NCBI GenBank assembly: GCA_020744225.1
Contig: JAGMWG010000001.1
Span: 3,720,001 to 3,784,000, forward strand
Source of the DNA: Paraphoma chrysanthemicola
Taxonomy: Eukaryota; Ascomycota; Dothideomycetes; Pleosporales; Phaeosphaeriaceae
DNA: 64,000 nt
Direction of reading: 5' to 3'
The notes below the pieces were generated by a model. It had not been told where the DNA came from and did no database searches. It saw only the letters and a program-made list of their open reading frames with translations. Shown here in pieces: positions 1-12,142 of this stretch. The translations under genes were made by a program, and so were the position numbers. The stretch's first letter is position 1. Each line of letters opens with the position of its first letter.

Positions 1-1
1 A

Positions 2-2808
2 GATGTTGACGGTGGCCACTTCGAGGAGTCGGACATCTTCAATCTATACGAAGCCATACACGTCCCGCTGCCGGAAGGCCGTTTCTCAGATAACACAGAA
101 GGCGAACCACCTTCAAAGCATGAAACAACATCGACCCCGGCGCCATCCAGCTCGCAGCCATTTCGACGCTGGATGAGCACACTCCGACGCCGACATATTG
201 AACGGCGGAGACCACATGCTGCAGACGGGGCGCGATTGTCTTTCGAAATGCTGCATCGAGACACGGATGTCCTTACGCGGCCTGCACACTTGGACGGCTC
301 TCTTCGCAGAAATTCTGAGTCGATAACGTCCTCCATGGGTTGTGTTGCAGCCGTTGGGTCTGCTTCAGCCACCGTTGGGAGTACAAGCATTGCCCCTCAT
401 TCGGATGCTGGCCATCGTGGACATACCAGGATTGGAAACCGTGGCAGCCACTTCTCCGACGCGAGGAAGTCGACAGACAGTCATCGAGGGCCTCTCGGTC
501 CCATCATCGACGAGAGCGCATGGCTTCGGTCTCTTCAGCGTAGAAAGGTCGTGGAGGAGCTGATTGCATCCGAAGAAGGTTACATTGCAGACCTCAAAGT
601 TCTAATCAATGTTCATCGCTGCAACCCAAAAGGTGAGAAAGCGCTAGCTGACTTGATCAGGACTACTTCATGATCCTTACTGCTCTCCCGACAATCTCCG
701 GCCACACAAAGTCATCCATACAGCAGAATATCTCTCAAATCCTTCAGCTGCACGAAGATCTGCTAGCCGAGCTTCACCATGCTGTGCCGCAAGCAGACAT
801 CACTACAAGCGCGAACCACGAGACATATCCTGTTACAAAAGCAAAGCATATTCGATTTCATAGCGCAGACATTATGCCTGGGCGCTTTGCCGAGCACAAA
901 GCTGCTCGGAGGCTCCGACACTCTCTGGAGATTGGTCGATCTCCGGATCGCAGGCCTCGCGGATTGGTCACGGATACCAGAACAGTTGGTAGCATAGCGA
1001 AGATCTTCAATAAACACATGAAGCGTTTCTTCACGTACGAAGAATACGGCGCTCACTGGACTACCATGTCAAACGACTTGACCACTATGTGCAAAGGCTT
1101 GCATGGATGGCAGGAGTACGAACGTGGTGTGGAAGCCTTGCAAAAGGTCGTCACCTCAGACAACAACCGCGAAGCTGGCAGCAAGAAGGCACTTAGCTTT
1201 CCAGATCTTCTGATCAAGCCTATTCAGAGAGTTTGCAAGTACCCTCTCCTGTTCGAAGACTTGTGTCGCCAAACACCTGTATACGACGACCCCGAAGCGC
1301 ATGCTGGGCTTGAGAAAGCACTGTTTCGCCTCCAAGAGACGATTCGCGAGGTCAACAAGGCGAAAGACGATCCGAAAACTCGACGACTTATTGAGATCAC
1401 ATGGCAGCTACAGGACCGACTAACCTTCCAAGAGCAGTCGATATCTCGAGCGCTCGTGTTCCGCCTCCTTGGACATGTCTTGCTGTGTGGAGTCCTCCAT
1501 GTTGCTTTCCAGACCCCAGAACCGCGCATCAAGGGACAGTACATGGTGTGCGTTTTATACAAATCTTGCCTGGTCCTCGCAACTGCAGGCCGCTTCCATG
1601 CTCCTTACACTGTGGTCGCTTCGATCGGACTTGCGAATGGCAGTGTCGAGGAGTCTGATAACGGACGAGGCGTGCAGTGCCACACAGCCACACATACCTG
1701 GAAGTTGGTCTTTGAGCACAGCCATCGGTTGCATGAAGTTATTCTAAGCGCATGCTCTTTGTCGGAAGAGGAGGTCTGGAAGAAGCAGCTCCGAGAGCGC
1801 ATCGTTTACGAGACGCATGACTTCGTCGAGGGGCAGTCGCATTTACAAGACGTGTTTTCATCACTGTCTCTGGATATGAAGTCGCTCGGACCTGTGTTCG
1901 GACATGCGGACAGTCTGGTGCGACGCATGTCGGTGCATCGAGCAGCGACTTTGGGCGCGAAGATGAACACAAGTCAGGTCATCATCAAAAACACGCAAGC
2001 ACAAAAGCTGCCCGAATCACCGCCGACTTTCTCCCCGAGCATCATCGCACGATCGCAGTCGCACATGTCTGCAAACCATGTTCCAACACTCGCCCCGAGA
2101 CGAGCAGAGCGAATTCGTCTAGAAACCCTCCTAGAAGACATGTGGACTAAAGACGTCTTGCCATTTCCGGGCATGTCAAATCGAAGAGTGGAAAACCAGA
2201 TTCGAGCGTCAGCAAACTCGGTCATGAGAAAGCTCAGCATGGCAAGCATTGCAAGCAACTTCTCGCGCCGCTCTCCCAGCTTCTCCAGCATGAGCAATAC
2301 CCGTTCCGAAGACTCTTTTGGCAGTCGCGTGCACAAGATGTCACATGGAAACTTGCGAGCTCGGTCTGCAACAGATCGTCGACCTGCTCCGGCAGTGGTC
2401 GACTTCCACACCGCGCCTGCTGCCTTCCTCCCGACCGACTTCGAGATTCAGGATGTAAGGCCGGCAAGCCGGCGTCGACGTCTCGCCAACCGCGCCGCTG
2501 GCAATGAACGCTCAAGTGACAAGAATACTCCGGCAAGACCGAAGCGAGTGAGGAGACTCTCGACACACATCATGAGCCTTCCACGATCAGAGTCGAGCGC
2601 CCGAGTTGCAGCGAGATCGACCTCTCATGGATCCGGTGCGACTGTTCAGCGTCCGCAGGAACCTTCAATTGACCTTGGCATACACCTCGAGGGTGTGAAG
2701 CACAAGAAACGGGAAGGCCGCGAGAGCAGCCCGCGGGCCAACTCAAGCATGCCGCCATCGAAGAAGTTCCTCAAAAGCAAGAGCAGAATCTTCAAGTTCT
2801 GGGTATGA
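2..2808 (+). CDS. Rho guanine nucleotide exchange factor (DH-PH), 5' end outside window
   Basis: Activates a Rho-type GTPase by GDP/GTP exchange, probably for polarity or wall signalling at the cell cortex. The frame is open from the window edge, so the start lies upstream; 918 residues are visible. A DH domain begins near visible residue 180 (VVEELIASEEGYIADLK) and runs through the conserved helix SFPDLLIKPIQRVCKYPLLF. A PH-like domain follows at roughly 465-590. The C-terminal 300 residues are Ser/Arg-rich and basic. Two frames are joined by an intron at 611-660 (50 bp, branch-like CTGAC), giving LKVLIN-DYFMILTALPTIS, the usual DH continuity. The donor is GTTCAT, a weak one; using the nearer GTGAGA donor instead would break frame. 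The RhoGEF call is firm; which Rho it serves cannot be read from sequence. Confidence 0.9.
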
Positions 2809-3657
2809 TGACCACAATATCTCTACTGCATGACTACATGAAACGGCCACGACGCAGTTGGAAGCTGTTGTTTGGATGATCAAAAGGTGAAAGAAGCAAC
2901 ATGCAGGGTTGTCACGAAGTCACGACGCCATCATTGGGATAGCAATCTATAACCGCCAACATCAATCTCGGAACGGCACAGCCGAATGTGACTAATTGCG
3001 ATGGGCGATTGTGAGACAAAGTATGGCATTGTGCCGATCATCCAGTCTGCAAGGCACACCCGCTGGCCACGTTGGGCTTGAAACGGCGTGACGTCATGGG
3101 AGCAATCGGGCACGCGACCGCAAAGTGAAGCACGATGATGAATGCACATTGCAGGCCAGCGTATATTTGGATAGTAGCAATCAAATCATGGTTATCGCGT
3201 CATTGCAATATGGATGGTGCCATTGCGTTGCGTGCAAGCGACATGAGCTCCCAGCTCCACGCTTGAAGCTCGAAGCTCGATAGTCGGCACCAAGCATGAC
3301 TACGGTGTCAGCCACGCAAGTAAAGGCATGCCGGCACCAAATGTTTCAGCAAGAGCCGCACAGCAGCCCAGCACCCTGCTTCTAGAAAGTAAAAGAACAA
3401 GCAGCCCCATCGACAAACCTGGTGTGCAGTGCTGCTGCGTGCTTGTGCATATCCTTGGCAATGACGTAACAAAGCTGCACGCGTGAGCTCTCGTTAGCTA
3501 AATAGCCCCTCCAAAGCTTCCCCTCTATTACCTGTCATACCACAAGCAACCAACCTTTACACTCACGCAAATCCACACAAGATCACCATCTTAGAGCTTT
3601 CATTCGAGCTCTAGTACCCAACAAAACCACACACGAACGAAAGAAAACACATACACA
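2809..3657. other. Intergenic region, promoter of the SBDS-domain gene
   Basis: No convincing coding sequence. The last 150 bases before the next start are rich in C, A and T with long pyrimidine runs, a usual fungal core-promoter and leader composition. Confidence 0.6.
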
Positions 3658-4185
3658 ATGGCGCGCGGCAACGCAGGAAACACAAAGGTGTTCTACCAGG
3701 GCAGCAGCGAGGGCTTCGCTGTATTTGTCGAGAGCGAGGAGATTGTCAAGAAGTGGAAGGGCGATAAGACCATTCCGTTGACAGATGTTGTTGCTGGATG
3801 GAAGATCTTTACCACGGAGTGAGTTTTACCCCGATGCGGGACAACTTGCCCCGTATACGCCGAGCTTGCTCTGGTGTTATTGATGAGCGATGTAATGGCT
3901 AACGTTATGATCATAGGCACGGCAAGCAAGGCGTCCTCAACACCGCAAGCAACTCGCAGCTCGAGAACGAGTTCGGCACTAAGAACGAGGACGATGTCGT
4001 CAAGGCTATTCTGGAGAAGGGCGATATTCAATCATCTGAGGTATGCACCCCATGACCCCCACATCAAAACCAACACCATACATGCCTCGTTTCCCTATGC
4101 TGAATCATCCCTGACTAACACGCACCAGAACCCCGAGCGCCAGGGCAGCACCAACGACTCCAAGGGCGGCATGGTCGCTCACTAA
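3658..4185 (+). CDS. SBDS N-terminal domain protein, Rtc3-like
   Basis: A 113-residue protein made only of the N-terminal SBDS fold, as in yeast Rtc3/Hgh-type small SBDS proteins linked to RNA metabolism and stress; the full ribosome-maturation factor Sdo1 is about twice as long. Exons are 3658-3818, 3917-4040 and 4129-4185, with introns of 98 and 88 bp that have GTGAGT and GTATGC donors and CTGAC/CTAAC branch sites. Family signatures visible are KVFYQGSSEGFAVFVES near the start, WKIFTTEHGKQGVLNTAS across the first junction, and DDVVKAILEKGDIQSSE. The start is the first ATG after a CA-rich leader. The reading is unbroken. Function beyond RNA binding or ribosome association is inference from the family. 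Confidence 0.93.
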
Positions 4186-6992
4186 GCGACGACGCAGTTC
4201 TCACGACTCGGGACATGACAATGCATGATGGCGTTTGAGAATTAACGGCCGAGCCTGGTATGGCCTGGTCTGGAATATGGCCTAGTCTACAGGTGTGTGG
4301 TTGAGCAAAGGGTTGAAGGTTTTCCTGTCTGAGATTGACGGAGAGACTACCCGGGGCATTACGATAGCGATATGATCTATGGAATGGAAAATCAATTGCA
4401 TGATACCAACACGCGGTGCCTTGGTGATATGCTCCATGTGATCGTTAGAGTGATTTGTTTACAGGCTTGCCGAGTACAGAGACTCATATTGTTGATCACA
4501 CCCGTCTCACGCTTGTGGTCTTACGCACTAGCAACGTCTTTCTTATCATCATTTCCCCCGCCTTTTCCTCTGGGTCTCTCGACTTTATATCCAGCTAGTT
4601 TCCCACGCAAAGATGCGAATAGTTATTCTATGTCTTCGTCCGAGTGGTAACTAGGATCGATCCAATATCTAAAAGCATACCAGGCTTCGTCACTAGTAGA
4701 TAACAGATCACTTCATACTTGTCACTTGCTGATGCGTACTTGATGAAGAGTCGAGTCCGAGATTGTAGATTGTGGATCGTAGACATGCTGGCGCGGAAAG
4801 AATGGATGATGGAGGGTTTGCGAGGCATGTGTGGTAGGAGGTGAATGGGAACGAAGGGAAGACATGAAGAGAAATGAGGGGAGTTATTCAAATAACTGTG
4901 CGTATTGTGTATGTGAGATAGTGGGGTGGAGTAAGGGAAGAGACTACGAAGAGGGGTTGCGGTGAGATTGAATTGTGGGATGTGTGATAAGCGCAAGGTA
5001 TGATAGAGGAGCGAAGGAGAAGAATAGGAAATGCAGTAGGATGAAGTATTGTATCGTGGGCAAAAAGCTGGAATGAAATTACAAGTAGGTGGGAAAAGGT
5101 GGGGCGGAAGAGTCAACGAGATGTTTTGTTATGCTCTGGATGGCAGAATAAAACGTGTTTGAACTTTCAAGAGAACCGTGAAGTGGTCTGATAGAGGTCG
5201 TAGGTTGTGTGTAACGGGGAGATAGCTGGGGCTTGGTGAATTTGTTCAACTTCAACGTCTTCAAAATGAGATCTCTTCTCTCCAAGTCGCGGTCAGCAAT
5301 GACTGCTTCGAGGCAAATTTTCCTCCTGCTCATTCGATGTGATGAGGCTGTGTGGTCCGTGTAGTCTGCTGTGTAAATCCAACAACAGATGGCTTGCTAT
5401 GAAACGCCGTGGCTTTGAGCAAATCAAAAGGTGCAGAAGGGCTGTGGTATCAGCAGCGTGGAGGTGCATATGCATAGCGGATGGGAATGGGCAATGCTGG
5501 ATGTGCAGGTGAAATGGTACTTCAATGCACGTGGTAGTTGAGCTGCTTTTGGACATACGCCGGTACGATGTAGTGGCAATAGTCGCTATCTTAGGCGCAT
5601 CTAGCGCGCAGTCTAAACATCGTGGAGTTACATTTTTCATTCGCAGATCAATGTACCTCGGTCGTTCTGCACCGAAGCTTCCTTGCTAGCCTTTGAGTTA
5701 CGAGAAAGGGCCTTTGAATAGGTCCGGTGCCTCCGCAGCCTTGCCGTGGAGCCGACAATGCATCAGAAAGGAGAGCGCTGTTGTGCGACTACGAGGTTTA
5801 CTTTTGGCTGTGAAGGATTGCAGCTGCAGGTGTATTCATTTCAGAAGATTGTTGATGTTTGATGATGGGGCTGAATACGTGGGAGAACCCTGATGCATGC
5901 CAGCCGTTCGGCTCGGGAAGGTGCCACACAGCCTCAAGGCTTCGGAGTGGCACCGTTTCCACACGCTTCCCTTCCATCCACCTTCTGTCCCACAGTGCAA
6001 CCACCAACGTCATGCGCATTCTGTAACTCGCGCTCAAGCCTTTCCGCGATACGAGGAACGACCCTGCAATGGCGATCACACAGGGGCCCGTGTTCGCTCA
6101 TATGCCGAAAACAGAATCACAACCGCGCCGCGGACACCAAACATGGCGTCCTCTTCAGCCAAGCGATGCGATGTAATAGGTGCACGTTGAAATCAATAAT
6201 TAAGAGCGCGGATAACGGCATGGATGGGCTTGACGACAAGCAGAAACAAGTGCGAGCGCCGGTTTTGGCTTTGCTGTATGCTGTTTCGCATCGTCTTTGC
6301 TCGCGACAGCATGGCAATCGCCCCTATCGCAAACTTAGAACCTCCTGTCTGACTGCAGCATCGACGATTGCAGTTGCTCGATCGAACCGGCAACGGCGAT
6401 TGCAGGCACGACAAGCAGTTTCGAATAGCGAGCAATTGATCGTCGCGGATGTATCCTCGTACAAACCGCGATTGTAACGACAGCATCCTTGGCACGCCTA
6501 TACGAGCACTAGTGTCACGGTGACGTACATAGCGAAAAAAGGGAAGCTTTGGCTGCTCCGGCAATTGCGCCAAATCAACGGTACTGAATGCACCCGAGGG
6601 GCGTAATTCATTAGCGGGCCGACATGATTGGCCACATGGTGCGTTTGCCGTTGGGTTTAGAGACGGGTTGGGAAAGGAAGGTGAAGGACAGGGCAGCAGA
6701 TTGGGTGACGGCGCAAACAAGTGCACATGCGCAAAGACAGGACCCTATTTTCGACGGATCATCATCGTGCAGCCCTGGCGCTGGCTGTCCCTTGTGGCCT
6801 TTTGTGTCTTGAGCCGCTCACCTGCGCTTTTGGCGGGCATTTACATTCCTGTACTCTCTTGCTCGACTTTCACTCCACCTCGCCCCGCTTGTTCCTGGAT
6901 CCACCGTACCCGGGACTGGGATTGCAAATTGAGACAAGCATTCGGTCTTGTCAGACTCACCTCACTCACTTTCACACTTCCACCATAGCACG
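4186..6992. other. Gene-free 2.8-kb region
   Basis: Open frames here (for example minus 4628-5116 and plus 5893-6477) are compositionally random, lack recognisable domains, and most do not start at a plausible ATG context. The region holds the 3' flank of the SBDS-domain gene and a long upstream region for the membrane-protein gene at 6993. I see no tRNA, repeat or transposon in it. Confidence 0.55.
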
Positions 6993-8427
6993 ATGGCGAG
7001 GTCTACGTCTGCATTGTTGCGCGCCGCCGTTCTAGTTCCCCTTGCGTCGCAAGCGGTCGCTCAGACTTGCTGTAAGAGCAACGAACACGCTCTGTTTATG
7101 ACTTACTGACACCGACCAGACTATGCCAACGGAAAGGAAGCTGACCAAGCTGAGAAGCCGTGCTCAACAGCAGAAGGCTCAGCGTGCTGCCCCGATACCT
7201 GGGAGTGTCTCGACAACGGACTATGCTATAACCCTGCCGCCAAACTATATGGAAGATACAGTTGTACCGACAAGACCTGGGGATCCGCAGGCTGCCCCTC
7301 GAACATGTGCATATATGGTAAGAGTATGTGCTGCCTCTTTTCTGGCTGTACGCTGACCAGTCGCAGGCGCACTAGGAGGTTCAGGAACCATTGGCGCTGA
7401 AGGCATCGCGCAGTGCTCCAACCACAACAACCAATGGTGTTGCGACGGGGACCGTACAAATGTCAACTGCTGCCAGGAGTCCCCGTCACCCCGACCGTTC
7501 TTCCAGCTCCAGGACGGTAGAGCATATGCGACGATCGGCAGGAACCAAGCGTCGACTGTGCCTACTCTCTCGTCCATCACCGGCCTGGTGTCTGGGTCCG
7601 CCTCGGCCAACGCCGCCTCATCGACTGCACAAGGGTCGTCGAGCGGAACCACGGCGCGCGGCTCAAGCGCATCCCGTCCGCAGTCTTCGGCTACTCCAAT
7701 TACATCAGAAGTCCAAGTTGTCTCATCTGGCTCCGCAGGCCTGGTTACGATCACGCAGACTGTCGTCACGACCCCCTCCGTTGCCGCCGGTGGAGGCACG
7801 AGCACCGACTCTTCGTCTGGTGGCGGCGGCAGCAACATTGGTCTAATTGTAGGCTGCGCCGTTGGTATTCCGCTCGCTCTCGCTCTGTTCGGCATCATTT
7901 TCTGGATGTTGCGCAAGCGTCGCAACCAGAAGAAGAGCGCATACGAAGAGACGCCTGAGATGGATGCCGACAGTACCGGGTCAGCCTTTGCTGGTGGTGC
8001 GGGTGCAAAACTTGGAAAGAAGGACGTTTACAGGCACTCGAGGCCCGGCACATCGGAAATCGACAGCAATCCTGTAGGCCCAGGACGACCCGTTTCCAAC
8101 ATTCCCGGCCACGCAGAACTCGACTCGGGAGCAGGATTCCAGCCCGGTCACGGAGCCGCGTATGGACCGGATACTGTTGGCATTGGTGGTGGAAACGGTG
8201 ATGGTCGTGCCACATGGGGCAGCCCACCGCCAAACTACTCTCCTGGTATGAACCAGGCTGGATTCGCACACCCACCTGCGGCAGAGCTAGACGCGACGAG
8301 CGCTGCTCTGCCGGTCATCAACGAGAAGCCGCAGCAGTACCAGGCATACAGGCCGCCACAAGATGCGGCGGAACTGCCGACTGTCAAGACGCCTCCGGAA
8401 GATGTAGAGAAGCAGCTGCAGAGGTAG
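6993..8427 (+). CDS. Cys-rich single-pass membrane protein, wall-sensor-like architecture
   Basis: A 445-residue type I membrane protein. Exons are 6993-7071, 7120-7317 and 7367-8427. A signal peptide covers about residues 1-24 (hydrophobic ALLRAAVLVPLASQAVAQ). A Cys-rich ectodomain follows with repeated CC and C-x-C groups (CCPDTWECLDNGLCY, CSNHNNQWCC). Next come a Ser/Thr/Gly-rich stalk, one membrane segment at about 250-274 (IGLIVGCAVGIPLALALFGI), a basic RKRR stop-transfer motif, and a Pro/Gly-rich tail ending in acidic residues. The layout resembles the fungal surface proteins often annotated as Mid2- or WSC-like, but no named domain is certain. The second intron has two in-frame acceptors (7360 and 7366); the later one is preferred because the earlier AG almost touches the branch site. 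A broken protein with the same layout lies at 55.3-56.1 kb. Confidence 0.85.
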
Positions 8428-8707
8428 AGGAGATACAAGGGAGTTTCGGAGTACATATGCGTGGGAACGGCTGTGAGGCGTTTTCTCCATTATGACTGAT
8501 GCATTGGCATACAAGAAATGCATGTGTACATATAATGAGGGGAGTCGACACTTTCAGATGCGAGCAAAGATACCAATTTCTTTGTAACGAATCAAACATG
8601 TTAAACTACATTCGTCTTGCTTAGTTTCTACTTTCAACTTTTTCGAACATGTACATTATCATATAAGTGCGCATTTGACGAAATGCGGAGTGTCTGCACC
8701 TTTACGG

Positions 8708-8785
8708 GCTTGCAGTGCGACAACAGCTAGACAGATCTTAACGATTTCCGCAGCGTTAGATTCGCAGCGTAAATCTCGTTGATTT
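8708..8785 (+). repeat. 77-bp dispersed repeat, copy A
   Basis: Core words are GACAACAGCTAGACAGATCTT, CAGCGTTAGA and CGCAGCG. It aligns with copy B about 155 bases downstream and copy C at 22.6 kb. The minus strand of copies A and B reads as a similar short peptide (SNAAEIVKICLAVVALQA / SNAAKIIKISLAVVAMQA), which only reflects nucleotide similarity. It looks like part of a degraded mobile element; no terminal repeats were seen. Confidence 0.65.
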
Positions 8786-8862
8786 GGCCTGTCGCACGCA
8801 TGTCTGGCGTGGCTGGAAGGCGGCGTAAGCCACGCGAAAAACACAACTTCACTAACTTCACG

Positions 8863-8938
8863 AGCTTGCATCGCAACAACAGCTAGAGAGATCTTTATAA
8901 TTTTAGCAGCGTTAGAATTGCAGCGCAATTCTGCAAAA
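8863..8938 (+). repeat. 77-bp dispersed repeat, copy B
   Basis: Shares GCTTGCATCGCAACAACAG, then AGATCTTTA and GCAGCGTTAGAATTGCAGCG, with copies A and C in the same order and spacing. About three quarters of positions agree with copy A by eye. Confidence 0.65.
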
Positions 8939-9214
8939 GATAGCGTTCTTAGATTCGTCGTGCGATGTCCGCAGCTCGAGAAATCGCACTGGGTTTTGCG
9001 CGAGAATCCCACCGGGTCGAGGTTGATTTTCCTTTGGCAAGCTAGCCAATAAGGAGCAGAATCCTAGTGGGATTCCGCGGGTCCACTGTCAGTACAAAGT
9101 TAAAGACAAGTACTATTTATGCGATGAATCCTAACAATCTAGCTAGGCTAGGGGATTTAAGGTCGCTCGGCTAGGGTTTCTCGAGGGATTAATGGCTAAA
9201 CGCGTTTAATCCTC

Positions 9215-11179
9215 TCACGCCAAAACTTTAGAAATTATCTCGGTTGCCATAAGAACTTCCTCATCCTGGAATCGCCATCCTACGACCTGCACATGAGCAG
9301 GTACCCCCTTAAAGTCATTTACGTTGACTACAGTAAGGTTAGTCAAGAGCTGGATTTATTCTCAAGATGAACATACATCCTAGGACTTCTTCAGTATCGA
9401 CAGACGCATCGACCTTCTCAAATGGGATAACACTGGCAGGGAACTTTCAGGAGGTTAGCATAAATGTAAATGCTCACGTGTCTGACTATGCAGATGCAGG
9501 GCTGACTAATGGAACTTACATCGACTAGATTCCAGACCATAGTGTAATGGGGAGGTCCAACGTGGTCATGCCGAGCTCCAACTCCTTTGTAGCCCGGGCC
9601 AAGCAGGACATCAAGAGAATTGTCGCGCCATACCTTGCCCCACTGCTCGGTATAATCTTCCCTTTCAGCCTGGAATCGCCATGCATCGCTCAGATCGAAA
9701 CCGTCGCTCTTTTCAAGCACAGGCGACTGTGCCGCGTCAATCAAGGGTTGGATGGGTTGTTCTCCTGCATCTGAAAGCATCTTCTGAACTGCATGCTCAG
9801 TGTCCAGCTCAAATCCTCTGATAATGACTTTCGCGGCGTCTAGAAGGCTCGGAACTCGGTCGAGCACAACGACTTCATGACCTGCAGCTTTTAGCTTATC
9901 AGCAGCAAGCCGCAGAGCTCGCTTGACAGGCGGATGGAGAGGAGCGATTGGATCCCCCATGTAGAGACCGATCCGTAGTTTTGGCTTCGTGGGGATATCT
10001 CTCCATGCGATTGCGTGAGCCGTAGAATCGCGAACCCAAGGCTTAGCGAGAAGAAGAGTCTTCATAAACAAAGTCAAATCTTCAGCAGACACTGCCAAAG
10101 GTCCGAGTGTAGGAAGAGTGCCCAGCCATCCTTTGGGAATGAGCTCCTGTTGTCCGCCCCATGGGAGTCTGTTTGAGCTAGGCTTGAACCCATATGCGCC
10201 ATTAACTAGAGCCGGCACGCGAACGGAGCCTCCGATGTCACTGCCTACACCGAGTAATGCACCTCGAAACCCAACAATAGCGCCCTCTCCAGAGCTGCTT
10301 CCACCAGCGGTCAGTGATAGATTGTATGGATTCATCGTATGACCAAAGACGTTATTGTAGGACTCGCAAGTCTATATTGTTCATTTTGTTAGAATCGATA
10401 TGCTTTTGATGGGAGGATTGCAGAGTCGTGCGGATATCCAAAAATGATAGTAACTTACAAATAGGGTTTGCGGTACGTTGGTTTTCACATACAATACTGC
10501 TCCGGCGTCGAGCAGCATATCGACAATAAAGGAATTACTGGTGGCTACGGGCTTCTTCAAGAAGGAAACAAACCCCAGGCAGGCAGCCTCTCCTTCAACC
10601 ATAAGCATATCCTGGAAAGAGCATGTGAGTAGAGCATTCACACTCAAGAAGGACGTTCGATATATAGATTACCTTCAAACTTATGGGCAGGCCATGAAGG
10701 GGTCCAATAGGTTTCTTCTCTCGAGCCAAATATTCATCGCATTGCTTCGCTCGTGACAATGCTCGCTCAAAGAAAATTTCTGTCAAGCAATTTGTCTGGT
10801 CGGACGTATTAGTAATCAACGATATTTCCAAGAATCAGTCTTGACGGGAGCAGAGAGGACTTACGAGTTGCTGAGCAATGGCTGCGCGCTTGCAAAACGC
10901 CGTCGTGACTTCCAGTGAAGTGAGCTCGCTCTGAGACATCAGCCGAATAAGTGCGGCTGCCGTATAGTTTTCAGTTATCTCTTTCTCCTTGGGAGTGAGA
11001 AGGGAAGTGGACTGGAGCAGATCAAAAGCGCTGGACGTGGACGTATGGTTGACCATGTCCGTGATATGCTTAGGAAGAATCCATTCTGGTGGAATCTGCG
11101 CTCTAAGATCTTGTCGTTTCTTGTCCACCAGAGGCTGCCACTCGGGATTGAAGGGCATGCTTTCGTTGAATCGAAGCAA
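9215..11179 (-). CDS. Amidase (amidase-signature family, acetamidase-like)
   Basis: Hydrolyses a carboxamide to acid plus ammonia; 540 residues, the usual length for fungal acetamidase-type enzymes. Six exons on the minus strand: 11179-10865, 10795-10673, 10611-10459, 10371-9520, 9443-9377 and 9327-9215; all junctions keep frame. The catalytic triad is visible: Lys about 146 in LHGLPISLK, cis-Ser about 222 in GGSSSGEGA, and nucleophile Ser about 246 in GSDIGGSVRVPA, with the same spacing as in characterised amidase-signature enzymes. The C-terminal part ends with VQVVGWRFQDEEVL, also typical. It is transcribed divergently from the amine oxidase at 12143 across a 963-bp shared region. The substrate is unknown; a role in nitrogen supply is inferred from the neighbours. 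Confidence 0.93.
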
Positions 11180-12142
11180 AAAAAAAGTGAGAATAGTAGA
11201 TGCTGCTGTTAGAGGAGGATCAGAGTGGATTGAGTGTTACCACTGTACACGATGTAGGTATTTATTCAGAATTACTTGTCTCTGCTGTCCAACATGCCAA
11301 GTAAAGCGGCAGCCAACGTTATCATGAACCTCGGCTGAATGACGCGAGAAGCAACTTGTCTCGCTTATTGCACGCGCTACTGCCGACTTGCGCAGCTAGC
11401 CAACTATCTCCGGACAAGGCGTCATCAATTCCCTGATTAGGGAAAAAAGTTGAGAACGGGATGCGGCTGTCTCGCTTCGGGACACTATCGAGACTTAGAG
11501 AGTGCTGCACAAATGCACAGACATGCAAAGCTCCAGTGGCGGACTCAGTAAGAACTAAATGTCGCTAAAAGTGGCTGCATGCAGATATTACTGATGTAGG
11601 AAAAGATTATGAGACTGGATAAGCCCAGCAATGAAAAGAGCCCCCTACTACTGCGTGATAAGCTTTGAGAACTGCTCTTGCGGTGAAGTATAATCTGCAT
11701 CAATAGTCCTACAAAACGAAGCCTAGTCAACGCCAGTGGAATCGTATCGCTTTCTCGGCTAACATACCTGGGCCCTGCGGCCCCGGCAGCATGTGATTCT
11801 CTCAATCATTACCAAATCAAGTACATTGTGTAATGCGAAATTTAGCACTGAATGAAGACAACTGCCTGTTTTCCGTGGAGCTTTTGTTACCACTTTTCAC
11901 GCACAAGACCGCCAATCAAGAAAAGATTTGTAGTATTGCATCGTGTGATCATAACATCACCAAATAGAATCAATGAGTACGTAAAAAACTGCGATTCAAG
12001 ACCCGTCATTCAACCATAAAAGTGCTCTTCCCACTGCCACTGCATAAATCAAAACTTCGTTATACACCGTTAACAGAAACAACCAAATCAAAACTCGTCG
12101 TAGAACTGTACTCGACGCAAACATCTTGTCCCCGTCTCAAAG
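11180..12142. promoter_or_regulatory. Shared divergent promoter of amidase and amine oxidase, with GATA-type motifs
   Basis: This 963-bp region separates two divergent nitrogen-releasing enzymes. It contains GATAAG at 11618-11623 and 11657-11662, and the reverse-strand matches AGATAG at 11404-11409 and CGATAG at 11485-11490. These fit the HGATAR site of AreA/NIT2-type nitrogen regulators. About three such matches are expected by chance in this length, so only the close pair of GATAAG words is suggestive. No coding sequence is seen. Confidence 0.4.

Larger units (their letters stand above)
8428..9214. other. Convergent intergenic region with two repeat copies
   Basis: Lies between the 3' ends of the membrane-protein gene and the amidase gene. 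It contains two copies of the 77-bp repeat listed separately. The 9050-9200 part is AT-rich with no coding signal. Confidence 0.6.

Noticed and set aside
4628..5116. 162-codon minus-strand open frame rich in Ser, Pro and Leu
   Set aside because: Pyrimidine-biased sequence explains the openness; no motif or conserved features.
5893..6477. 194-codon open frame on the plus strand
   Set aside because: Basic, Cys/Ser-scattered composition with no domain and overlapping random frames; flanked by sequence with promoter-like composition.
8659..9012. 117-codon minus-strand open frame with an internal repeated peptide
   Set aside because: The peptide repeat arises from the 77-bp nucleotide repeat; no start context and no family.
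11180..12142. Enrichment of GATA sites as proof of AreA control
   Set aside because: Four matches against about three expected by chance; kept only as a weak hint.
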